From NCBI RefSeq assembly GCF_001606025.1, contig NZ_CP014945.1, positions 2,170,001 through 2,234,000 of the forward strand: a stretch of 64,000 nt of DNA. The letters are read 5' to 3'. Under the pieces are notes generated by a model that did no database searches, was not told the DNA's origin, and saw only the letters and a program-made list of their open reading frames with translations. The translations under genes and the position numbers were made by a program. The stretch comes from Psychrobacter alimentarius (lineage in GTDB: Bacteria > Pseudomonadota > Gammaproteobacteria > Pseudomonadales > Moraxellaceae). The stretch's first letter is position 1. Each line of letters starts with the position of its first letter. Of the stretch, positions 53,895-63,042 are shown in pieces.

Positions 53895-54133
53895 AGTGCT
53901 CTCTCATGTACTGTAGATATTGTGAGCTATAGAAGGTCAAGTAACACTTCATATCGTTTGGTAATGTAGCATAATAACCCATCAAACGGGGTACGTAAAT
54001 TTATACATTGAGCAGTGCGGACTGGTATCATAAGCAGTTTTTATTTTGAAATGCTGCCTGTAGTATTAACGGGTCTATCTGAGTTTTGGATTTTGATTAA
54101 AAATTCAAGGCTCATAATTTTGGATAATTTGCG

Positions 54134-55702
54134 ATGCACCTGTCTACTATTAGTCTACAAAAGCGTTTGAGTACTCACTTAAATCAATTACCGCTATGGC
54201 TTACGCTAGTAGCAGCATGGCTTGCAGGGGCTATTTTTTTATTTGCATTATCGCCTTATGGGTTCTGGCCGCTAGCAATAGTGTCACCAGCGATTTTATA
54301 TGCGCTGTTGGTGCCAAATATGAGTGGTCGTCGCGCTTTTATTATCGGTGAAGCTTACGGTATGGGGCTATGGTGCGTCGGCGGCTTTTGGCTCTATACA
54401 GCTATCCATGATTATAGCGATACTCCAACGTGGCTCGCATTGATTATGATTGGATTGATGGGTCTCGGTATGGGACTGTTTCATGGATTTTTAGCACTAG
54501 CCTTTAACCGTATGGTAGGCAAACAACCCTTTTCATTTGCTGCTCTTTGGGTGCTACAAGAATGGTTAAAAACTTGGTTATTCACAGGCTTTCCGTGGCT
54601 GTTTGTTGGTTATGCGTTTACTGAAGAGTATTGGTTATCGTCCTTAGCACCCGTTGCTGGTGTTTTTGCCGTCTCTTTTGTTGCCATACTATTGGCTGCA
54701 AGTTTAGTAGAGCTACTGCTTCGGCGCAGTAGTTATGCCGTCGTTTCTGTACTGTTATTGGCCATTAGCACATCATTATGGCTGGTCAATCCGCAATGGA
54801 CAAAACCTAAGGGCACACCTGATCTGTCAGTGTCATTGATTCAAGGTAATATTTCACAAGATATAAAGTGGCTGACTAAGTATCAAGTAGAAACGCTAAA
54901 GATTTATGCGAAGTTAACACGCACTGAGTGGGGACGTGATGTTGTGGTGTGGCCTGAATCATCTATTCCTATGTTTCAGGATGAGGCTGCGGGCTTTATT
55001 AGTGAAATGATAGAAATGGCTAATGCGACCAATACGACATGGATAACTGGTATCCCTTATAAGGATAAAGCGGCATTCAATGCCAGTACGGATAAGTATC
55101 CCCCATTTTACAATAGCGTGATTGCTCGAGGTGTAGAAGCGGAAGGCCTATACAAGAAGCAGCGTCTAGTGCCTTTTGGAGAGTATATTCCATTTGAAGG
55201 CGTGCTCGATATTTTCCCAAGTTTGGCCGGTAGTCAGGATATTAAGAGCTATAGTCGTGGTAGTGATCAGCAGTCACCTCTAAAGGTGCGTGGACACAAT
55301 ATAGGGACGGCTATCTGTTATGAGGTAGCTTATCCAGATACCACGCGTAAAAATGCCATCGATACTGAATTTTTGTTGACCGTCTCTAACGATGCCTGGT
55401 TTGGCACTTCAGCAGGACCATTGCAACATTTGCAAATGGTACAAATGCGCGCGCTTGAGAACGGGCGCTGGTTTATTCGAGCGACCAATACTGGTGTTAC
55501 CGCTATCATTAACCATAAAGGTCGTATTGTAAAACGCGCACCGCAGTTTGAGCGTACTGTACTACGTGGTGAGATACAGGCACGGGTTGGTAACACGCCC
55601 TTTATGCTTATGGGAAATTATCCTATCTTGATAATAATAACCTTGTTATTACTACTAAGCTATTTTGGCAAAGGTCTAACCACACTTAGAAGACGAGGGT
55701 AA
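54134..55702 (+). CDS. lnt: apolipoprotein N-acyltransferase Lnt
   Basis: 522 aa. Six to seven N-terminal membrane helices (from WLTLVAAWLAGAIFLFALSPYGFWPLA) precede a periplasmic nitrilase-like domain. The catalytic triad is in VVWPESSIP (Glu), GLYKKQRLVPFGEYIPFEG (Lys) and IGTAICYEVAYPD (Cys), and the segment LLTVSNDAWFGTSAGPLQHLQMVQMRALENGRWFIRATNTGVTA is an Lnt hallmark. It adds the third acyl chain to lipoproteins after LspA has acted. It is convergent with the IS3 remnant and copy B of ccm. Confidence 0.96.
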   Translation: MHLSTISLQKRLSTHLNQLPLWLTLVAAWLAGAIFLFALSPYGFWPLAIVSPAILYALLVPNMSGRRAFIIGEAYGMGLWCVGGFWLYTAIHDYSDTPTWLALIMIGLMGLGMGLFHGFLALAFNRMVGKQPFSFAALWVLQEWLKTWLFTGFPWLFVGYAFTEEYWLSSLAPVAGVFAVSFVAILLAASLVELLLRRSSYAVVSVLLLAISTSLWLVNPQWTKPKGTPDLSVSLIQGNISQDIKWLTKYQVETLKIYAKLTRTEWGRDVVVWPESSIPMFQDEAAGFISEMIEMANATNTTWITGIPYKDKAAFNASTDKYPPFYNSVIARGVEAEGLYKKQRLVPFGEYIPFEGVLDIFPSLAGSQDIKSYSRGSDQQSPLKVRGHNIGTAICYEVAYPDTTRKNAIDTEFLLTVSNDAWFGTSAGPLQHLQMVQMRALENGRWFIRATNTGVTAIINHKGRIVKRAPQFERTVLRGEIQARVGNTPFMLMGNYPILIIITLLLLLSYFGKGLTTLRRRG

Positions 55703-55796
55703 TAGTAAACTTAATCATAATAATTTAATCAGTGTAAGTTTTTTATTTTTTCTAGGTAACGTCCTAACGCACGTAAATATAAAAGTTTTAAACTAT

Positions 55797-56872
55797 TGAC
55801 CCCTGCCGTCAAATCCGTATACATAAACTTGGGAGATTTTAATTACGCAGCTTGACGATAATAATCAAACCACACCTGTCTTGGCGATTGATAGCCCAAA
55901 CCCTTTTGAATCCTCGTCTGATTGTAGTACAGCTCGATATAACTGATAATATCATTGATGGCTGTGAACCTTGTTTTATAGTCTTGATGATATACCAGCT
56001 CATTCTTTAATGTGCCCCAGAAGCTTTCTATCGGAGCGTTATCGAAACAGTTGCCTTTGCCGCTCATTGAGCCTATAAATTGATGCTGCTTAATGGTCTT
56101 GTGGTAGGCGTGACTGCAATACTGACTGCCTCTGTCTGAATGAACGATTAGCCCTTTGCTTGGACGTTTATTCTTGATGGCCATATTTAGTGCTTTGCAA
56201 ACTAAATCTGCGGTCATACGCTTGTTAATAGCGTAACCGACAAGCTCTTTGGTGTATAAGTCTTTGACCCCTGCTAAGTACAGCCAACCCTCATTCGTCC
56301 AGATATAGGTGATGTCGCTGACCCACGACTCGTTAGGGCGCTTAGCATCAAACTTCTGATCCAGTACGTTTGGATAGACCAGCTTGTTGTGATTGGAGTC
56401 GGTGGTGACTTTAAAGCGCTTATGACGACGACATTTAATGCCGTGTTGCTCTTTGATGCTTCTTACCATATACAGGCTAATGTTATGGCCTTGCTCGCTT
56501 AGATGAGCATGCAGTCGATCTGCGCCATAACGTTCTTTCGTTTCATTGTGAGCCGCTTTAACCAGTAATTCAGACTGGTTGCGATGTATCTGTTGGTCGC
56601 TGAGATCACGACTTAGCCAGTCGTAATAGCTTGATGGCTTAACCCTTAACACACGGCACATAGTGGTGATGCGAAAGAGGAACTGGTTGTCTTTGATAAA
56701 GGCGTACCTGACTAACTGTTTCTCGCGAAGTACGCCGTCGCCAACTCGAGCATAGCTCTCCCCTTGCGTCGGGGCGAAGCAGTGCTTCGCTTTATCCCTC
56801 CTCATTTAGTATTTCGCGTTCCTCTTCGGCAACTTTAAGCTGTCGCTTTAGGCGTTTTACCTCTAATAATCA
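55797..56872 (-). mobile_element. IS3-family element remnant
   Basis: The OrfB transposase is complete (55843-56805) but only the last 25 or so codons of OrfA remain (LEVKRLKRQLKVAEEEREIL, about 56812-56872, in another frame). They are followed directly by the stop of ccmI copy B. The left end near 55797 (TGACCCCTGCCGTCAAAT) may be the surviving terminal repeat. The 5' end of the element is missing, so it cannot transpose by itself. An insert of about 65 bp with a palindrome separates the OrfA and OrfB parts. Confidence 0.8.
55843..56805 (-). CDS. IS3 family transposase OrfB
   Basis: 320 aa as read, about 35-45 residues longer than usual because the frame begins in the extra 65-bp segment (MRRDKAKHCFAPTQGESYARVG). 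True OrfB sequence begins near REKQLVRYAFIKDN. The HTH_21 region (RYGADRLHAHLSEQGHNIS) and the rve catalytic core follow: SDITYIWTNEGWLYLAGVKDLYTKELVGYAI, VHSDRGSQYCSHAYH and NAPIESFWGTLKNELVYH with the DDE residues. In full IS3 elements OrfB is made by frameshift with OrfA, which is truncated here. Confidence 0.85.
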   Translation of the reverse strand: MRRDKAKHCFAPTQGESYARVGDGVLREKQLVRYAFIKDNQFLFRITTMCRVLRVKPSSYYDWLSRDLSDQQIHRNQSELLVKAAHNETKERYGADRLHAHLSEQGHNISLYMVRSIKEQHGIKCRRHKRFKVTTDSNHNKLVYPNVLDQKFDAKRPNESWVSDITYIWTNEGWLYLAGVKDLYTKELVGYAINKRMTADLVCKALNMAIKNKRPSKGLIVHSDRGSQYCSHAYHKTIKQHQFIGSMSGKGNCFDNAPIESFWGTLKNELVYHQDYKTRFTAINDIISYIELYYNQTRIQKGLGYQSPRQVWFDYYRQAA

Positions 56873-56876
56873 TTTG

Positions 56877-58157
56877 TTAAGGGATCTGTTGATTGATTTC
56901 AATATTAACTTGAGTCTGTTCAGCGCTAATCACTACTGGGTTACCTGATAGATCACCCGACTCTGCGGACGCAGTCCCACTATGGCTAACACGAGCAACG
57001 ACTGCTAACTGAGTTTTGTCGCTACGGGCAGATTGTAACGTGCGTTCTGGCATCATCGCATCAAGATCGCTTAAACGGATACTGGCTTTACCTTGCTTGA
57101 TGATACTAATAGGTAAACGTTTGGCGGCAAACGGAGGGCCCCCTTTCACATCACGTATCGCTACAAACAACACATCATTGGCTTTAACCAATGGTAATAG
57201 ACTCGCATCAATAGAGACGGTAACTTCGATACCTTGCGCGGCTTGCTGCTCTTGCTCGATGACATTAGCACTTAGCTCATCAAGGCTCGCTAGCGCTTTA
57301 CTATGGTCACCTGGTTTGGCAGCGATGCTCTCACGTAAACGCTTAATCCAACCTTGCGCTTCTGCAAAGTTACTACCACGTGCCTCACCCATTGCCATTA
57401 GCATCTGCGCACCTTCATGCTGTGGATTTTTGGCAAGGACATCTTGTAATACACGGCGGCTACTGGCATCAAGCTGACCTTTATTGGCAAAAAAGCTAAT
57501 CTGCGCATAAGTGGTCGCAATCTCTTCATTGTCTGGTGACAGACGGTAAGCGCGTGACAAAGCTTCAATCGCTGAGTCGGTAGCTTCAAGCGATAAAAAC
57601 AGCTCTGACAAACGCATCCAGCGATCAGGATCATCGGCATGACGATAAACGTTGGTCTGCATCGCGCTGATAAGCTGCTGGCCGTTTTCGATTGCCCATA
57701 CAGGTGGCTGATCGATTTTGCCAGTCAACAAGTCATCAGCGACTTTTCCGACCTTGTCTTCGGCCGTCCACAGATCAAACACAGGCGTTCGGTCACCCAC
57801 CATCAGATACGCCAGCGCAGCCAATACAGGCACCCAAACCATGAGGATCAAGCGGCTTTTGATACCAGGGGTGACCATCGGCGTGACTTCACGCTGGGCA
57901 TCCAATAGTTGCCGCTCAAGCTCAAGCTTTTGGTTTTGGTAGTGAGCATCATCGATGGTGCCACTGTCTTTGTCTGTTTTTAGCTCTGCCAGACGCTCGC
58001 GAAACACCGCCACGTTGATATCTAGTAGCTGGTTGTCCACAGAAGTGCCTGATGTACGCGTGGCGCGCAGCCATGGCATGATGGTAATAACAGCAAGGAG
58101 TAAGGCAATCAGTAAGCTTAGAGCAATAAATAAGCCAGCAGTAGAGAATATGGTCAT
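56877..58157 (-). CDS. ccmI: cytochrome c biogenesis protein CcmI, copy B
   Basis: 426 aa, identical in length to copy A and alike over the whole chain (two N-terminal helices, coiled coil, TPRs, and the C-terminal ending QTQVNIEINQQIP). It differs in scattered residues, mostly conservative, so the two are diverged homologues and not a recent exact duplication. Codon choice seems slightly more GC-rich than in copy A. It overlaps ccmH copy B by four bases. Immediately past the stop comes the IS3 remnant, where copy A has the IS1595 element. Confidence 0.93.
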   Translation of the reverse strand: MTIFSTAGLFIALSLLIALLLAVITIMPWLRATRTSGTSVDNQLLDINVAVFRERLAELKTDKDSGTIDDAHYQNQKLELERQLLDAQREVTPMVTPGIKSRLILMVWVPVLAALAYLMVGDRTPVFDLWTAEDKVGKVADDLLTGKIDQPPVWAIENGQQLISAMQTNVYRHADDPDRWMRLSELFLSLEATDSAIEALSRAYRLSPDNEEIATTYAQISFFANKGQLDASSRRVLQDVLAKNPQHEGAQMLMAMGEARGSNFAEAQGWIKRLRESIAAKPGDHSKALASLDELSANVIEQEQQAAQGIEVTVSIDASLLPLVKANDVLFVAIRDVKGGPPFAAKRLPISIIKQGKASIRLSDLDAMMPERTLQSARSDKTQLAVVARVSHSGTASAESGDLSGNPVVISAEQTQVNIEINQQIP

Positions 58158-58723
58158 TTTTTGTCCTCGGGGCTTGTGGTGTCATGAGCGTCATTATCGG
58201 TGCTATTGGCACGCGATAGCAGACGATCAAGTTCGGCTTTTTCGGCGGCAGTCAGCTCCGAGGCGGTATTATCTACCGTCACTCTACTCTGACCGCTCGC
58301 TACCAGCTGGCGGCGACGGCTTTGCCAAAACCACCCTATCAATAATACGATCAGTAGCAATGGCGGAAAAAACCATAAAATCCATGTCGATGGACGTACA
58401 GGCGGCTTGTAGCTGATAAAATCGCCGTAGCGCTCTTGCATATAATCCCGGATTTCCGCATCACTACGTCTGTCTTTAATCAAATCATAGACTTTTTGCT
58501 TTAAGTCTTGGGCAATCGGCGCATCAGAACCTGCCAAGTTTTGGTTTTGGCATTTCGGGCAACGTAGCTCTTCGATCAATCCTCGGTATTGTGCTTCTTG
58601 TTGGACAGAATCAAAATCATAGACGTCAATCGCCGCATAGCTGGTCACACTTAGGAGACAGGCAAGTATTAAGCTCGCTACTTTTATCGTAACGGCCTTT
58701 ATTGAAAGGGCTATCATTTGCAC
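58154..58723 (-). CDS. ccmH: cytochrome c maturation protein CcmH, copy B
   Basis: 189 aa. Signal anchor VASLILACLLSVTSYA, YRGLIEELRCPKCQNQNLAGSD redox motif, PIAQDLKQKVYDLIKDRRSDAEI, and the C-terminal helix WILWFFPPLLLIVLLIGWFW. The cytosolic tail differs most from copy A (LSRANSTDNDAHDTTSPEDKK). It overlaps ccmG copy B by ten bases and ccmI copy B by four, the same arrangement as in copy A. Confidence 0.93.
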   Translation of the reverse strand: MQMIALSIKAVTIKVASLILACLLSVTSYAAIDVYDFDSVQQEAQYRGLIEELRCPKCQNQNLAGSDAPIAQDLKQKVYDLIKDRRSDAEIRDYMQERYGDFISYKPPVRPSTWILWFFPPLLLIVLLIGWFWQSRRRQLVASGQSRVTVDNTASELTAAEKAELDRLLSRANSTDNDAHDTTSPEDKK

Positions 58724-59364
58724 ACCTCTTCAACCTGAATCGCATCTGGACTGACGTTATTATCATTGGCATCATTGAGTACCGTTAAGCAAGGCTCAAT
58801 ACGATCTTGCCAGTTACTCTCGTTAATCTCACCAACAATGTGCTGGCGAATAACGCCTTCACCATCGACAGTGAAAGTCTCAGGCGCACCCGTCAACCCT
58901 AAGTCCAAGGCAAACTGGCCGGACAAATCCTGAATAGACATCGAAAAGGGATCACCGCCTCGGTTCAGATAACCGAAAGCATCACCAATATCGTCTTTAT
59001 AATTCACGCCAACCAGATTGACACCACGCTCTTCTAGTTGCATCAAAAAAGGATGCTCAATAACGCAAGTTGGGCACCAAGAGCCCCAAATATTCATCAA
59101 AAAGGGCTCATCAGGTAAGTTGTCATTGGTCATGATCCGACTGGTATCGGACAACAATGGCAGCTCAAACGCTGGTACTGGGCGTTCAAGCGCGGTATTG
59201 GTTACGATTTCAGTCGGCTGCCCCAAACGAAAATAAAGCATAACCATAACAGCAGCAAAGATGATCAGCGGGATCAAAAACCATATTCTAATTTGGCTTT
59301 TTTTCATTGTTCGATTACCTTTTGTTTCAGGGGGTTGCTCGGAAAAATGATTAGACTTAGTCAT
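58714..59364 (-). CDS. ccmG: thiol:disulfide interchange protein CcmG/DsbE, copy B
   Basis: 216 aa. Anchor WFLIPLIIFAAVMVMLYF, PAFELPLLSDTS, active site WGSWCPTCVIEHP, GAPETFTVDGEGVIRQHIVGE. Four residues shorter than copy A, the difference being in the polar N-terminus. Its start overlaps the end of ccmF copy B by eight bases, where copy A is merely adjacent. Confidence 0.94.
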   Translation of the reverse strand: MTKSNHFSEQPPETKGNRTMKKSQIRIWFLIPLIIFAAVMVMLYFRLGQPTEIVTNTALERPVPAFELPLLSDTSRIMTNDNLPDEPFLMNIWGSWCPTCVIEHPFLMQLEERGVNLVGVNYKDDIGDAFGYLNRGGDPFSMSIQDLSGQFALDLGLTGAPETFTVDGEGVIRQHIVGEINESNWQDRIEPCLTVLNDANDNNVSPDAIQVEEVCK

Positions 59365-61411
59365 TTTGCTTCTCCCCTATTAGTGTCGTGTTATTAGTAG
59401 TGCTTTTAACATCTAAATCAGTAACCGTCGTAAAGCCTGACTTACTCGCTGCAATTTGTGCAGGGGTCTTGGATGTTTTGAGACGATAGCGCCTATCAAG
59501 CATACTCAGCAGACCACCCAATGCCATAATAATAGCGCCGAGCCATATCCAACGAATCAATGGCTTCACATAAATACGTACGGCCCATTTATTACTGCCT
59601 TCAGCTATAGGTTCACCAAGTGCGACGTACACATCACGCATCAGACTGTCATCAATCGCTGCTTCGGTCATTGGCATCATGCTAATAATGTAATTGCGTT
59701 TTTCAGGGTATAACGTAGTCACAGCACGGCTATCTTTACTCACTTCGACCTCAGCTTGGGTCGCATCATAGTTACTGCCTTTGACTTCGCGGAAGCCTTT
59801 AACGGTGAAGTCGTAACCTTGGACATGGACCGTTTCGCCAACACTCAATGCCACATCGCGCTCGATACTCAAGGTACTGGTAAAGGCAACACCGATGACC
59901 GCTACAATCACACCAATATGTGCCGTTTGCTGACCCCAGTAGCTTAAACGCAGCTTATTTAAGCCTTGCAAAAAGCTTGGTGCATTTTTGGTTTTGTCTT
60001 TGAAATCAACCACCATCCAGAACAGTACCCAAAAACTTACTGCTAGTGTTACACCAATATTAAGCATGGCAGATGGACTGACAAAGTAAGTGATGACTGC
60101 AGCTAATACTAGACTGCTCGCCGCAATGACCATACCAACGCCTAACAATGGACGCTTATCTTGTTTCCAGCGGATATTGGAGCCCATACCCATGGCAACC
60201 AGCAATAGCCATGTTAAAGGCACAAATAGCGCATTAAAGTACGGAGGACCTACCGATACCTGACCCAAGCTAAAGGCGTCGGCAATGATAGGATAGAGGG
60301 TACCAAGCAATACCACTAACGTTGCAATCAAAATGATGACGTTGTTAATGACTAAAAATGACTCACGCGAAACCAGTTGATACTGACTTTCAATCGTCAA
60401 ACGCCAGCCACGCAGCGCAAACATCAGCAAACCACCACCGACGATGATGCCAAGAATCACTAAAATTACCAGACCACGAGTGGGGTCAGCGGCAAACGAA
60501 TGCACTGAGGTAATAACCCCTGAACGTACAAGGAAAGTACCCAAGAGACTTAAGGCAAAAGCAAAGATAGCCAGCATAATGGTCCATGCTTTAAAGACAC
60601 CGCGCTTCTCAGTCACTGCCAACGAATGCAGCAAGGCTAAACCGGCAAGCCAAGGCATCAGTGAGGCGTTTTCTACAGGATCCCAAAACCACCAGCCGCC
60701 CCAGCCAAGCTCATAATACGCCCACCAAGAGCCAAGAGCGATACCAACGGTCAAAAACCCCCAAGCCGCTAGCGCCCATGGACGCGACCAACGTGTCCAT
60801 ACTGCATCCAAACGCCCTTCCCACAATGCCGCCATACAAAAAGCAAATGGCACCGCTAAGCCCACATAACCCATATACAGCATCGGTGGATGAACGATCA
60901 GCCCAAAATCCTGCAAAAGTGGGTTGAGATCTACCCCATCTACGGGCAGATTGGGCAAGGTACGATCAAATGGCGACGAGGTAAAAATCAGCATCGCTAG
61001 CATCATGACCTGCACACCGGCCAATATCACGAGTACCCGCGCGCGCATCGACAACGGTAAGCCACGGCTAAAATAGGAGACCAGCGCGCACCACGTGGCC
61101 ATGATGGTCATCCACAACAAGAGCGAGCCTTCGTGTCCGCCCCATGTCGCCGAGAGTTTATAGTACCAAGGCAACAAAGTATTAGAGTGCTGCGTGACAT
61201 AGACGAGACTAAAGTCATTGAAATAAAAGCCTGCCATCAATGCAACAAATGAAAAAATCATGGCAGCAAACTGTGCCCATGCCAAACTCGGTGCCAAACG
61301 CTGCCAAGCAACATGGTCACGCATAACGCCTATCGTTGGTAATACCACCTGCAAAATCGCCAAGATTAAGGCGGCTAGCAAGGCAAAATAACCCAATTCT
61401 GTGATTAACAT
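59357..61411 (-). CDS. ccmF: haem lyase subunit CcmF, copy B
   Basis: 684 aa, two more than copy A. Same helices and motifs: WGGHEGSLLLW, HPPMLYMGYVG, GWGGWWFWDPVENASLMPWL. The C-terminal tail beyond the last helix is unlike copy A (KSGFTTVTDLDVKSTTNNTTL). Upstream non-coding sequence resembles that of copy A for about 120 bp and then diverges, where copy A meets cadA and copy B meets a 240-bp gap before the ATP-grasp-like gene. Confidence 0.96.
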   Translation of the reverse strand: MLITELGYFALLAALILAILQVVLPTIGVMRDHVAWQRLAPSLAWAQFAAMIFSFVALMAGFYFNDFSLVYVTQHSNTLLPWYYKLSATWGGHEGSLLLWMTIMATWCALVSYFSRGLPLSMRARVLVILAGVQVMMLAMLIFTSSPFDRTLPNLPVDGVDLNPLLQDFGLIVHPPMLYMGYVGLAVPFAFCMAALWEGRLDAVWTRWSRPWALAAWGFLTVGIALGSWWAYYELGWGGWWFWDPVENASLMPWLAGLALLHSLAVTEKRGVFKAWTIMLAIFAFALSLLGTFLVRSGVITSVHSFAADPTRGLVILVILGIIVGGGLLMFALRGWRLTIESQYQLVSRESFLVINNVIILIATLVVLLGTLYPIIADAFSLGQVSVGPPYFNALFVPLTWLLLVAMGMGSNIRWKQDKRPLLGVGMVIAASSLVLAAVITYFVSPSAMLNIGVTLAVSFWVLFWMVVDFKDKTKNAPSFLQGLNKLRLSYWGQQTAHIGVIVAVIGVAFTSTLSIERDVALSVGETVHVQGYDFTVKGFREVKGSNYDATQAEVEVSKDSRAVTTLYPEKRNYIISMMPMTEAAIDDSLMRDVYVALGEPIAEGSNKWAVRIYVKPLIRWIWLGAIIMALGGLLSMLDRRYRLKTSKTPAQIAASKSGFTTVTDLDVKSTTNNTTLIGEKQND

Positions 61412-61655
61412 ACGGTCTAACCCTGTTTACTCTAATATGATTTAAGCTCACTGTAACGGTTGGATTTTTATTATTGGAAACTATTGAAATTTACTGCTAT
61501 CTCTAGCTCCAATTGTTTTCGAAGTGTTTTGAAAAGCGTGCCGAAAGTAATAGACAATCATAAATATACAACCATCTTTTGTTAGGTAAGAAGAATATTG
61601 AATTAGTTAACCGGACTTATAACAGCCTAATGCTATCTAAATAAGACCTAGACGA

Positions 61656-62945
61656 TCACACCTGAAAGACAGGCGCGAATCCACCGCCTGGCGTACGGAA
61701 GTTAGTCACCTGACCTTGATACACACGCGCAGCAGGTAGTAACAGTTTTCCGCCATACGTATAAAGACGTATATCTACCTTTCTTGTTGTTACGATGTCA
61801 TCAATTTTGAGTGATCTCTCTCCTGCAGGGACAAAGGTCTGTGCGATATAATCTTCATCCAGAATGTTTTCGAAGACGCGTCGAGTCAGTTTGCTACCGC
61901 GATAAACGCCTTTGCTTCCATGACCAGCAACTGGCTTAAAAAACAGTTGCCGCCGAGTAAGCCACAACTCTGCTGCATCGTCTCTTGATACAATCTTAGT
62001 CCTCGGTACAGACCTTTCGAGGCACTCCACTGCAGCCTCATCCAGACCCCAAGAGCGCAATATTTGGGAGTCTGATAGCAATGTCAGGTTTTGCTTATTG
62101 GCCAACATAGCATGTACGCGGGGATTGGGTGTCACTACCACAGCACCCTCTAAATAAGCCTGCTTAAGCAATACATGGTCAGGGTCCTCAAATGCAAAGT
62201 CGACAAGCCGATTGTAAATCATATCGATTTTCTGGCCATGGGCTGTTAACGTACCGTCGATATACTCGAGTTCAGAGGGATCAAGTATCACAGTATCAAT
62301 ACCTCTAGCTTGGAGCAGTTGACAGGCTAACTCAAACTCTAAGAACATGAACTGACTCTCGGGGTCATTGTCCACAATGGCTATCCGATTGGGCATAGCA
62401 ACAGCGGACTGTCGCTGCCATTCCTGTTTGAACATGTCAAACACTGCTTCCTCGAACCTATCTAGCATTTGATTGGTTGCAGCGCTTTGCTCTGAGGGGT
62501 TGCAACAGCGTTTTTGTGCGCGAGCGAGCAACACATTCAGAAATGCGCCACCGGCATTAGTATTGACCTCGATGAGCTGAGGTCCATCGCTACCCAAGTG
62601 AAAGTCATAACCCATGAGGGCCCCTATTGGGCCTGGGTCGAAAGCAGCTATTTCTGGTGCCCACGACAGCACTTGCTCTTGATACAATGGCAGTTCGGCA
62701 GCTGACTCGATAGCCCTGACGATTCGCTCCATCGCCTCTATCTCTGTTTTGGGAACGAACACGGGTGTTGCTGAAAAAAGCTTATTAAGCTCGTTCGCTC
62801 CTATTGGATTGTTTCTAGTTTCTACCAATTGATCTTGAAGGCTTGTATTAAGCGCTTTACGATCAAGGGTAATGCAGTAGCACTCTTGGTTAAGTCGATT
62901 TGCAAGACCGTCATTTTTTTCGTTGTTATTAGTTGGGTGTTCCAT
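61656..62945 (-). CDS. ATP-grasp-like protein of unknown substrate
   Basis: 429 aa; no exact family recognised. The N-terminal 150 residues include a helical region and GALMGYDFHLGSDGPQLIEVNTNAGGAFLNVLLARAQ. The middle has a Rossmann-like strand (RIAIVDNDPESQFMFLEFELACQLLQARGIDTVILDPSEL). The C-terminal part looks like an ATP-grasp fold: MLANKQNLTLLSD, LFFKPVAGHGSKGVYRG (glycine-rich ATP loop), EDYIAQTFVPAGE and DIRLYTYGGKLLLPAARVYQGQVTNFRTPGGGFAPVF with the D-x-R and N metal ligands. It probably ligates a carboxylate to an amine or thiol. It stands between ccmF copy B and tatC on the same strand. Confidence 0.6.
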   Translation of the reverse strand: MEHPTNNNEKNDGLANRLNQECYCITLDRKALNTSLQDQLVETRNNPIGANELNKLFSATPVFVPKTEIEAMERIVRAIESAAELPLYQEQVLSWAPEIAAFDPGPIGALMGYDFHLGSDGPQLIEVNTNAGGAFLNVLLARAQKRCCNPSEQSAATNQMLDRFEEAVFDMFKQEWQRQSAVAMPNRIAIVDNDPESQFMFLEFELACQLLQARGIDTVILDPSELEYIDGTLTAHGQKIDMIYNRLVDFAFEDPDHVLLKQAYLEGAVVVTPNPRVHAMLANKQNLTLLSDSQILRSWGLDEAAVECLERSVPRTKIVSRDDAAELWLTRRQLFFKPVAGHGSKGVYRGSKLTRRVFENILDEDYIAQTFVPAGERSLKIDDIVTTRKVDIRLYTYGGKLLLPAARVYQGQVTNFRTPGGGFAPVFQV

Positions 62946-62990
62946 TTAGAGTCCGTCGCTAAGTAGAGTACTCACGCTGACATACTCTAG

Positions 62991-63018
62991 TAAAAAGTAA
63001 AAAGTAAAAAGTAAAAAA
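62991..63018. repeat. four copies of a 7-bp A-rich unit
   Basis: TAAAAAG is repeated four times (last copy TAAAAAA) between tatC and the ATP-grasp-like gene. It lies 24 bp past the tatC stop and may vary in copy number. Confidence 0.85.
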
Positions 63019-63042
63019 GGTTCTTGGCGTATTTAAGTAGTG

